Under the pieces are notes generated by a model. It worked only from the letters and a program-made list of their open reading frames with translations, did no database searches and was not told the origin of the DNA. From positions 352,507,486-352,571,485 of the forward strand of contig CM061142.1 of NCBI GenBank assembly GCA_030789695.1: DNA of 64,000 nt, given 5' to 3'. Source of the DNA: Scilla litardierei. Taxonomy: Eukaryota > Streptophyta > Magnoliopsida > Asparagales > Asparagaceae. Shown here one piece after another: positions 56,205 through 64,000 of the stretch (the first letter of the stretch is position 1; each line of letters begins with the position of its first letter). A program made the position numbers and the translations under genes.

Positions 56205-56901
56205 ACCGAGTCAGGGGGCATCGTTCTCCGCTGATGCAACCGGGTCGCTCCCCTTCGCCCGCATCCTTGCCGTTCGGCTGCAACGAGGGGGCCGACGGAA
56301 GCTTGACCTCCTCTTGGGTCCTTGCCAGCTTGGGTGCCGGGCTTGATCGGCGCGAACGTTCTTTTCGGCTCTTCTTTGCTCGTTGGCTGCCTCCGCTCTG
56401 GTAAGGCCGGACGCTCGCTGATCGGCGATCATTCCTCCTACGTTTGTACGATCCCGGACGTGCGGACGAAGCCGTCCTTGAGATGTCGCCCATCCGCTCC
56501 GAGTCCCCCCCATTTCCCTCTCTGAATGAGGTGGGAGTGGGAGATCGCTCCGGGAAAAAACCGGGCATGGTGAACCTCCTTTCCGTGTTCTGCACTCCTT
56601 TTCCGTGATCGACAACCACGGCGGAACGAAGAGGTCGGCAATCCTCTTCCTGGCGGGAGGCCCGTCTCTCCCCACCCTCAGGGGTGGGGGTGCTGCTAAA
56701 GAGCTGCTGAATCGTCGCGACTAAAGTTTGGATGTTGGCGTTGGTCTCCTGCGTGTAGGCTAGGAGTTGCCCCTGCGTGGCCAGCTGGGCGTTATCGGCC
56801 TCCCCGGCAGCGCAGCCGTTCGGGGTCTCGATGGGGGCATGGTACACGCCCTCCTCCGGGATGGGCGGCATGCGTCCTAGGCCATTGCTGATGAGTTCCA
56901 T
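56205..56901 (-). pseudogene. gag: Element F gag N-terminal fragment
   Basis: The minus-strand frame starts MELISNGLGRMPPIPEEG at 56901, 29 bp from the primer site. It holds a Gln-rich helical part (NANIQTLVATIQQLF), then an Arg/Ser-rich segment (RRASRQEEDCRPL, KKSRKERSRRSS). It is cut by piece I before any capsid core. Position next to the primer site and the later loss of pol identify it as gag; the sequence alone would not. Confidence 0.65.
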
Positions 56902-56930
56902 CTTGGTGGGTTTTCGTGGGTGTTAGTTCG

Positions 56931-56948
56931 TTCCCACAGACGGCGCCA
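56931..56948 (-). other. Element F primer-binding site
   Basis: TGGCGCCGTCTGTGGGAA on the minus strand, two bases from the LTR edge (56951). This form is common in Tat-lineage elements. Confidence 0.88.
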
Positions 56949-56950
56949 GA

Positions 56951-57847
56951 TGTTTACGAGTGTTTTCTCACCACAGTTCGTTGACCGTCGGCTGTGTGGT
57001 CAACGTGGTCAAGGGGCCGACTTGGGGGTCCCTTGGGATCGCCGAGCCCACTTGTTCTCGGCGTGAGAGAGCTGAGGGGAAACCTCATCTCGATGGGTTG
57101 CGCTCGGCCTCGGCTGGATCACGCTCGGCCTCGGTCGGATCCGCGCCGAGGGGTAGCCTCGACGCCTTGCAAGTGGGTTGGTGCTTGAGCAGCCGTCCAC
57201 CTGACGATTGCGATGGGGGTAGCCGACCGACGCTGAGGGGTAGCCTCGGCGCCTTGGATAACTTCTTCCTGAATAGATGAGGAAACTCGTCAGGGAGGCC
57301 GGACCTAGGTTCCGGCCAAATCCCCTCCGATGCCTAAGTCAGATCAAGGTCTGAAAGGATACTCGGCGGGGGAGGTCCGGCTTGTAAGGAAGCCGGAACG
57401 TCAACCCAGGCGGCGCGAGTTTAGGGGAGGAAGGAAATGGAGTGGCGAATGCTTAGGTCGTTGATGGAGTACCTCTCTGTTGATTACCTGAGTCTCGATC
57501 CCCTTCTCCGTCGTCCTGGCCTTCCCCTTATAGGGTCTTTCGTGATTGCCCCACGTACTGCCTCCTCTCACGTTCCCACGATCCGCCTCCGCCTCCTCCG
57601 ACTCGCGCGTAGTGGAGGGGTGGCCCATTAACGGGTCCGTTAATGGCCATCATGGGTTCGCGGATTCAGAGTGGCGGTTAATCCGGCCGAATGGGGGCCA
57701 GTCGGGTGCCCCCGAGGGCGAAGTGGCTGGGCCTTCAGCCCCGTCCGTGGGCCCCCTTCGGGCGGGCACGTCTTTTCTAGTGGGCTTCTCTTTTGAGGTC
57801 GGGCCGTGGACCGTTGTAATTCGGGCTGGTCCATATTAGTCGTAACA
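56951..57847 (-). repeat. Element F 5' LTR
   Basis: TGTTTACGAG to CGTAACA, matching 50605-51500. It is followed by tgtgt, the probable target duplication. Confidence 0.94.
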
Positions 57848-58184
57848 TGTGTATATGGCGTTCTTATTGTCATCATTTTTGGTGTATGGAAATCGGTAAT
57901 ATGTCCCTTTTTGTTGGATGCTTCATATGGTATGCTTGCTATCATCATTTTGATGTTTTATATGTATGTGCCGTGTGTAATATAGAGAGCTAATATGTAA
58001 TTTTAAATATAATTTAATTTTTTATTTCCCGCATTTGGAGACTTGCCTTTATACTGGAGTTCTATGATATGATGTGTCCTTATACCCATATTTCATGGAC
58101 GCCTCCTTCATACCCATATATGTATTTTATGGTACCGCTACCTCATACGCGTGCAACTTTAATTAGGGAATGCTTCTATTTCAG

Positions 58185-58756
58185 GAAACTGATGATGATA
58201 CAGACTCAAGTCTGGAGAATTCACAAGATGCATATGAAGGAAACACGGATGCAGCACGTGCTTCGTTGCGCGTTAAACAGAAGTTAGATGGGTATGAAGA
58301 TGGTGAAATGAGAAGTGTACAGAGACAGGTACTAGCAATCACGCAGGGCAAACTCTTAATTTAAAAACTAGCAATAGCTGATTAAATTCTACATTTTGTT
58401 AGATTATTCTAGTCTTCACTTTTAACTAAGATGGAATATATAGTACATCATCTGCATAATTTTATTGATGCTGTGATCTCCAAGCTGTTTTGAATTGCAC
58501 TAGCATCATTTGTGTGTCTAGAAATATTCATATTGCACTTAGATGCCAGCATATATGTCCACATATGCAAGTGGACAAATATAATCATATGATCGGTGTT
58601 CCTCCCTACTCAGTTGCTTTTTCCAGTTGTATGTCTAGTTATTATCAATTAATAATTTAAATACATGTTCATTTGCAGGTCCAGCAACTCATACAAGATG
58701 CAATAGACACCGACCGGCTATGTCAGATGTTTCCTCGCTAGGGAGCTTGGTTGTGA
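58185..58756 (+). pseudogene. ATM: ATM kinase C-terminus (FATC) fragment with intron, captured by the CACTA element
   Basis: Exon one is 58185-58328, between atttcag and gtactag, and reads ETDDDTDSSLENSQ through AARASLRVKQKLDGYEDGEM. A 350-bp intron (58329-58678) ends in tttgcag. Exon two, 58679-58756, reads VQQLIQDAIDTDRLCQMFP, then a stop where ATM-type FATC tails have the invariant Trp, then GAWL and TGA. The FATC end is the conserved tail of this DNA-damage-response kinase. Intron retention shows the capture was from genomic DNA. A Gly-to-Arg change and the Trp-to-stop change mark it as dead. Confidence 0.78.
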
Positions 58757-58829
58757 CAGTGAATGCAGTTAAAGAAGAGTCAAAGATAGCAAAGTAATCA
58801 GAAACTGAATCGGTGTCTATTGCATCTTG
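58694..58829. repeat. 19-bp perfect inverted repeat
   Basis: 58694-58712 (caagatgcaatagacaccg) is the exact reverse complement of 58811-58829. The first arm is in the ATM FATC exon and the second is about 55 bp past its stop. Confidence 0.93.
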
Positions 58830-59700
58830 CATCTTCTTCTTATATCTGGAGATCATTGATTTGAGTTTTTTTTCATGAACAGTCCCATGGAAACACTAAC
58901 GCAAACGTCAGACACAGAACCAGCGTCCATGCTTCATTTGAGAGACAGCTAACCATCAGCGAGCTGAAGACTGAGGAACGTCATAAATTTGGTTAATGTC
59001 ACTGAGCATGAAGTGTTGCATTCAATCCTCTCTCTTCTTTGCTTTGTGCGGCAATAAGGATGAGCTGGATGATGCAAGGAAACTGGACGAGGCAATGGAG
59101 GATGCAAGCAGCCATAGCCGCGGCCACAAAGAGAGGTATGCACGATTCTTGGAGGACTCATGCTGCACGCACTTACTGCATCGGGTGGGAAACTTGAAGG
59201 CCGTGGATACAATGTACTTGAACAGATGCTTAGAAACCTCGTTTGAAGATTGGATTCCAGAATCGCTTGGTTGATTATTCAATATTCAGTATCTCTGAAC
59301 CTGCAGTCGGACAATTCTCTTTCCAGCAACATACTTAAGTCCTTGGCCAACCTTCGCAATGTTGGGATGAAAACAAATGCATTAGTGAGCTGTTTTAGAA
59401 TCAGAAGTTACAATTTGCAATTTGTCGGAAAATGTATTGTTCAAGGAGTGATTTAATGGATAATGACTGATTAAGTTTTATAAGCGATAATGTTTCTTGT
59501 TTGTATTACAGATCATCTTCCAATATCAATGCACATGGCCTAATTTTTATGTGATTGTTGAATATTAAAAGCAATTTAATTTGATTGTTTATTGCAATGA
59601 TTGTTTCGAGTAATTTAATGTTATTGGTGGTTTATTGAAGCATTTTGAATATTAAATGGATTTATTTAAATATAAAACGTAGAGAGAAATAATAAAATGA
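58757..59700 (+). other. CACTA interior, right part, no recognised gene
   Basis: A frame at 58996-59274 (about 92 codons, acidic, with NKDELDDARKLDEAMEDASS) stands out but matches no family I know; it may be another captured exon. 59460-59700 is AT-rich. Confidence 0.35.
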
Positions 59701-59704
59701 ATTG

Positions 59705-60425
59705 AAACAAGCGATGTCTAAAGTCCCAATAGACCGCGCTTCTTTAGTACAAGCGCTGTTAAAGGTCTACCATAGACAGTGCTTGTTCTAAAGAAGCGCT
59801 GTCTATTGGAGCGCTTATTTAGTACATGCGCTGTTAAAGGTCCACCATAGACAGCGCTTGTACTAAACAAGTGCTATTAAAGGTTCCAATAGACAGTGCT
59901 TGTTTAGTACAAGCGCTGTCTATGGTGGACCTTTAACAACATTGTACTAAATCAACGCTGATAGACAACGCTTCTTTAGTACAAGCGCTGTTAAAGATGC
60001 ACCATAGACAGCGCTTGTACCAACCAAACGCTGTTAAAGGTTCCAATAGACATCGCTTGTTTGGTACAAGGGCTGTCTATGGTGGACCTTTAACAGCGCT
60101 TGTACTAAAGAAGCGCTGTTATAGGTCCCAATAGACATCGCTTTTTAGTACAAGCGCTGTTAAAGGTCCACCATAGACAGCGTTTGTACTAAAGAAGCGC
60201 TGTCTATTGGAACCTTTAACAGCGCTTGTTTGGTACACGCGCTGTCTATGGCGCACCTTTAACAGCGCTTGTACTAAAGAACCGCTGTTAAAGGTCCCAA
60301 TAGACAGCGCTTGTAAAGCGCTATTAAAACCAGCCCCCTCTTTAGCAGCGGCAAGATAGACAGCATGCAGAAGCGCTATTATAGACCTTATTTAAGCGCT
60401 GTTAAAGGTCCCTTTTGTAGTAGTG
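59705..60425 (-). repeat. CACTA right end and subterminal repeats
   Basis: Dense array of agacagcgcttgtacta and gcgctgttaaaggtcca in both orientations. Many adjacent copies face each other and could form long hairpins. The terminal inverted repeat is at 60398-60425. This end is about three times longer than the left array. Confidence 0.92.
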
Positions 60426-60428
60426 ATA

Positions 60429-60747
60429 TAGGATTTGAAAATAGAATTTGAATCCGTAAACATGCACGAAGATGAAACATGCAAGGGACTAAGCAAATAA
60501 CTACCAAGAGAGCAAGGAGGGTAAATGATATTCTTGCAAAATGATTGGTGATGTCAAAATGATGTCTTCAAACAAAAACAAAAAAAATAAAAAAAAATTA
60601 AAACAAAAACAACTAACTAAACATCCTAAAACCACCTACTACTCTCCCCCAACTAAAGACAAACATTGCCCTTAATGTTGAAAAAGTAGAGGTTTATTGA
60701 AATAAAACTATTCTAAAAAGCATAGAAAGTGCATTAAATTAAAATTT
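60429..60747 (-). other. Element H interior, non-coding
   Basis: AT-rich, with tctcccccaactaaagac near 60642, a polypurine-like text on the minus strand similar in type to the one beside H's LTR. No gene is seen. Confidence 0.5.
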
Positions 60748-61227
60748 CTACACTACTAGAAGGAGATCACCGGGGTCAAAAGGCGGATCTCGGATGTATA
60801 ACGGTGAGGAAAGTTGCTCAATTAGATCTTTACGCTCCTCCGCGAGCGTTTTCCCTCCACAAATCACTTTGAACCCTAGCAACACACCAATAAGTGCTCC
60901 ATCCATAAAATTTTTAATCGTGCCTTGCGAGAGAGAGGGTGTGTCAATCCAAAGACGACACAGTTGCCTTTCAACAAAAGTTATCCAAATATAATTGTCA
61001 ACATACGATACAGAATTTAAATCAAGTTGACGAAAACTCCCTAAAATGATTTCATCCATCTCCATATGATGCATGACCACAGGGGAGAGGAATGATGGAT
61101 ATTGGGACAAAATTGGGGGAGAGCATGGTTCGGGCTCCACCAAAATGATTGATGAGCTCGTGGCCCTACTAGTCTCCTCCTCCACTCCATCTAAAATTTC
61201 ACGCTTATCCTCTCCATGTTCACACAA
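60748..61227 (-). CDS. Unknown 159-codon ORF in element H
   Basis: Minus-strand frame starting MCEHGEDKREILD. It is mostly acidic with two hydrophobic stretches (NYIWITFVERQLCRLW, ALIGVLLGFKVICGG). It lies downstream of the gag remnant in the same sense. I recognise no family. It could be a derived gag end or an extra ORF of this Athila-like family. Confidence 0.35.
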   Translation of the reverse strand: MCEHGEDKREILDGVEEETSRATSSSIILVEPEPCSPPILSQYPSFLSPVVMHHMEMDEIILGSFRQLDLNSVSYVDNYIWITFVERQLCRLWIDTPSLSQGTIKNFMDGALIGVLLGFKVICGGKTLAEERKDLIEQLSSPLYIRDPPFDPGDLLLVV

Positions 61228-61321
61228 ATCTCATGTAAGAGAAGATGAATCCAAATCAAATAATAATTTTTTTGAGTGGTTGGATTACTTTCTTCCAAGT
61301 AAGAGGCAAGTAATGCGAGAA

Positions 61322-61973
61322 TCAAAATGATCTCATAAATATACTGGCTCCGAGTCTCCATACTCCGCAGAAAATATCGAGATTGAGCCTCCTGTGTTGA
61401 ATAAGCAATTGAAGTTCCTCGCCCAATGGTTGCAAGGGTGCATCCACGATTTGCTCTCCTTGGTTAAGGGATGCTCCAATACTATCGTGATATGGCGCTA
61501 ATGGCTCACTCCCTGAAGTCCCATCCAATGGTCGTGCCATATCCTCCATGGACTCTAGGTACTCCCAAGCATCCGTAGGTGACATGTCAAATAGAGCTCC
61601 ATCGTCCAACATTGCCATGTAGTCCTTCATCTCCTCCCGCAGCCCCCTCGCAGAAAAACTGGAAAAGATGGGCCATCGTGAATCCATGACGTGGACAGCC
61701 GCTTAATAAATCCATGAACCTCCTCCAAGCTTGATAGAAGGATTCACCGTCAATTTGAGCAAAGCCTGCAATTTTGAGCTTTAAAGAAGTGGTCATGTGC
61801 GAAGAAAATGAAAGTGCATCATACAAAGAATTTATGCTGTTAAAGTTCATAACTTTTTTCTTTTGAATTTTTAGAAAAGAAAATGAAAATAAAGATAGCA
61901 AAGGACTCAAAAAGTGAAAAATAAATAAAGATGAAAGATAATAAATGGAAGATAAAGAATCAAAAAGACTCAC
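61322..61973 (-). pseudogene. gag: Element H gag remnant (Athila type)
   Basis: The frame at 61587-61973 contains DGESFYQAWRRFMDLLSGCP, the conserved gag core of Athila elements. Near 61640-61680 the frame shifts, and the sequence continues with LREEMKDYMAMLDDGALF and TDAWEYLESMEDMA, matching the next conserved segment. There is one frameshift and no zinc knuckle. The start may be upstream of 61835. Confidence 0.75.
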
Positions 61974-62042
61974 ACTAAATAATAGGATGTATCATGCCAA
62001 AATTTCCTAAAAAAACCAAAAATGTAAATGCAAAAACCGTTG

Positions 62043-62060
62043 TCCCCGGCAACGGCGCCA
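62043..62060 (-). other. Element H primer-binding site
   Basis: TGGCGCCGTTGCCGGGGA on the minus strand, two bases from the LTR at 62063. It is the typical Athila primer site. Confidence 0.92.
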
Positions 62061-62062
62061 AT

Positions 62063-63472
62063 TGCTTGAACACGTCTCAAGTATGTGATGCTTGAACGCT
62101 ATTCCCATGTGTAGGAGGACGTCAAGTAATAAATTTATATCCGGTGAGACCGGGTCGGATCATGGGGACAAGTTGTTTTGCAATCACGAATTCAATTAAT
62201 AAAGGAGAGGTAATGTCGATGCTACAACCAACTAAGCTAACGGTGGAAAAGTGTGTGAAAATGTGGGTGAGACCATCTACCAAACCAACATCCTAGGGTT
62301 CAAGAATCGGAGAGGCAAATAGGCGAGGAGGCTTTTGTGGTGTGTGGGAATGAGGTTGCTAAGCATATGGGTTCAATCCGAGGATAACTCAATTGTCTTT
62401 CGGGCTAAGGAAAGCGCAATCGGTGGATGTGGCATTTTATCAAATACTTGGTGTGCAATGAAAGTAAGGTATGGAAAATTGAGATAATAAACAACCAAGT
62501 ATACATGAGTGGTACCACTAGGAAAACTCCACTCTCGGGATACCCACTAGGTTCCCTAATACAAAGTATATCACAAAAATCCTACCACATAAACATTTAA
62601 ACATGCAAGATTGAATAACCATAGCACAACAAACACAAATCACCATATAACCACACAAGAAGAAGATCTACCTCATTACAACAAGAAAAGATGGATTTTT
62701 ACTTCTAAAAACATCATCAATTATCATTACAAATCACTAAATCAAAATACAAATGGAGAGGGAAAGAACTCACCAAGATCTCCAAGGAAAATCCGAACCA
62801 AAACCCAATTGCTCCTCCTTGCTTCTTTGTTGCTCCACCAAGACCCTAACTTTAAGATGAAGAATGAGGAAGAAGGAATGAGGGGAATAGAGGGGAGGAA
62901 AGCCAAAGAAATAGACTCAGAATTTCGGGTCTGGAAACAGCCCAAACGGGTTGGATCCGTGCCCAAACCTGCAACTAATGCCCAAATCTGCAGAAATTTT
63001 CAGCACCGTCACACTGTCTAGCAAAAATTCTAGAAAAATCATCCGATCTCAGAATGACGTGTTCTATGCGACGATGAAATCATAACAAAGTGTACTACGA
63101 CAAAATAATATCACTAGGCCGGAATATACACTGGAATGATAGCAGAATTCTGCACAAGTGGGGAAAAGTAGAATTTCCAGCCCAGAAATTTTCAGCACAG
63201 TCACACTGTCTTTCAAAAAATGCAGTAAATTTCTCCGACCTCCAAAAATTCGGAAAAAATATGCGTTAGAATCGGGACTTCACGAACTTCAACTGAAAAA
63301 TAATAGGAGACCAAGATGAGGATGCGAATAAGCTGTAAAAATTATGTTTTTGGATATAAAAACGATAAGCTCCAATATTAAGTGATATCATCAAAATGCG
63401 TGTATCGGAGCCAATATGAACACAAATTATGCACAAAATGCCATCTAATGAGGGGTAAATAAGCAATATTGA
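62063..63472 (-). repeat. Element H 5' LTR
   Basis: TGCTTGAACACG, collinear with 45683-47092, to the shared end aatattgaac. An open + frame at 62611-63021 lies in both LTRs and appears to be chance. Confidence 0.88.
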
Positions 63473-64000
63473 ACTATGAGGTAACCAGATGAGGATAATA
63501 CTTATTCATCTCATGAATTCCTATGATGTAAACTATGATCTAAAAAAACTACAGACGAAGAAATGGGACAAGTAGGAAGTGATGCAAGTGACGAGGTTAA
63601 GATTAAATTTCGAAAAGGGGGGTTACGGATGACTATGCACCATCGATGGCCTTAATCATCAATGGGTAAGCAAAAATAGCTAGTGACGACTACCCACGAT
63701 GTGCAGGACCGGACAAGGGTGAGTAAATAATAATGGATATATATACTCATAACTGCAACCCCAATATTCTAACACACTGGTTGCTAGACCCATAACCTGA
63801 ATCAAGTGTTCCTAAAATAAAAGATCACTTCTCATCCCGCTACTGAATAATGCTACCACTATAAGCACATCCTAAAACTTAAGTATAGATCCAACATTTC
63901 CATTTGATATGTACCACGTAATTCTTGCTTTAAACAATCAATAATTTATACAAAGCAACCTTTGAAAGAAAAAATACAACTATCCTCAATCAATACCTTT
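63473..64000 (-). repeat. Probable continuation of element G LTR after element H
   Basis: Placed here because it follows the right end of H. No gene or known motif was recognised, and the expected terminus GTTACA is not reached before the window ends. Confidence 0.35.

Larger units (their letters stand above)
50605..57847 (-). mobile_element. Element F: non-autonomous Tat-like retrotransposon with antisense ORF
   Basis: The LTRs are 896 bp (50605-51500) and 897 bp (56951-57847), TGTTTACGAG to CGTAACA. The primer site TGGCGCCGTCTGTGGGAA (56931-56948) and polypurine tract set minus orientation. Flanks ggtgt and tgtgt are a near-perfect 5-bp duplication within the CACTA element. The interior has a gag N-terminus, a truncated B-like LTR piece, a 95-bp tandem array and an antisense ORF; pol is absent. 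Confidence 0.92.
47982..60425. mobile_element. Element J: CACTA transposon carrying host gene fragments
   Basis: The left end CACTATTACAAAAGGGACC and the complement of the right end CACTACTACAAAAGGGACC form inverted termini of about 28 bp with two mismatches. Flanks att (47979-47981) and ata (60426-60428) could be an imperfect 3-bp duplication. Subterminal arrays of the gcgctgttaaaggt motif lie at both ends, as CACTA elements need for transposase binding. No transposase is seen. Inside are pieces resembling a receptor-like kinase, phytoene synthase and ATM. Without element F it is about 5.2 kb. Confidence 0.9.
45683..63472 (-). mobile_element. Element H: non-autonomous Athila-like retrotransposon
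   Basis: The two LTRs are about 1410 bp each (from 45683 and from 62063). On the minus strand the primer site TGGCGCCGTTGCCGGGGA (62043-62060) is typical of Athila elements. A C-rich polypurine complement is at 47101-47112. After removing the CACTA insertion the interior is only about 2.5 kb and keeps part of gag but no pol. The target duplication could not be confirmed. Confidence 0.88.

Noticed and set aside
62611..63021. 136-codon + frame in the H LTR
   Set aside because: Its counterpart in the other LTR (46250-46640) is interrupted by a stop after EFRV. No domain.
1..64000. CRISPR arrays, bacterial operons, tRNA or rRNA genes
   Set aside because: The tandem repeats are plant LTR or CACTA repeats with diverged spacers. 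No cas genes, tRNA clover-leaf or rRNA sequence was seen. The tRNA-like words are primer-binding sites.

Overview
The window is a nuclear plant (angiosperm) repeat block, almost certainly gene-poor heterochromatin. The evidence is plant-type LTR retrotransposons (a chromodomain Ty3/gypsy family, a Reina-like chromovirus, Athila-like and Tat-like elements, a Ty1/copia-type element), a CACTA DNA transposon, and captured pieces of plant genes (phytoene synthase, the ATM kinase C-terminus, a receptor-like kinase). No intact host gene, rRNA or tRNA gene was found, and nearly every base can be placed in a nest of elements.

Left nest (1 to about 40122). The host is element D, a decayed Reina-like chromovirus on the + strand, visible from its gag onward. 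Two elements landed in D. Element A (1-17301, - strand, chromodomain gypsy) sits in D's gag region and itself carries element B (4346-14141, - strand), a 9.8-kb non-coding element with 3.5-kb LTRs, inside its gag gene. Element E (21334-39295, + strand, copia-type, nearly non-coding) sits at D's polypurine tract, next to D's 3' LTR, and carries element C (21373-31338, - strand) in its 5' LTR. C is of the same family as A. Target-site duplications are gaggg (E), gatgc (C) and aaccg/acccg (B).

Right nest (41622 to 64000). A partial Tat-like element F' (41622 to about 43863) with an antisense ORF is followed by the end of element G, whose LTR (from 44649) resembles the A/B/C families. G's LTR is split by Athila-like element H (45683-63472). 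H holds a CACTA transposon J (47982-60425) that captured host gene fragments. J holds a non-autonomous Tat-like element F (50605-57847) with an antisense ORF, a 95-bp tandem array and a truncated B-like LTR piece (I).

The most notable biology is in the A/C family. Gag and protease are separated by a 111-113 bp segment with intron features, present in both copies, whose removal joins gag to pol in frame and whose retention ends translation at a stop. Copy A has a second, 71-bp intron-like segment in integrase that is cleanly absent from C. Outside these segments, the pol reading frames of A and C have identical lengths except for a single base deleted in C. A, C, the non-coding B and G also share LTR termini and an unusual primer-binding block, which suggests that the A/C machinery mobilises B in trans.
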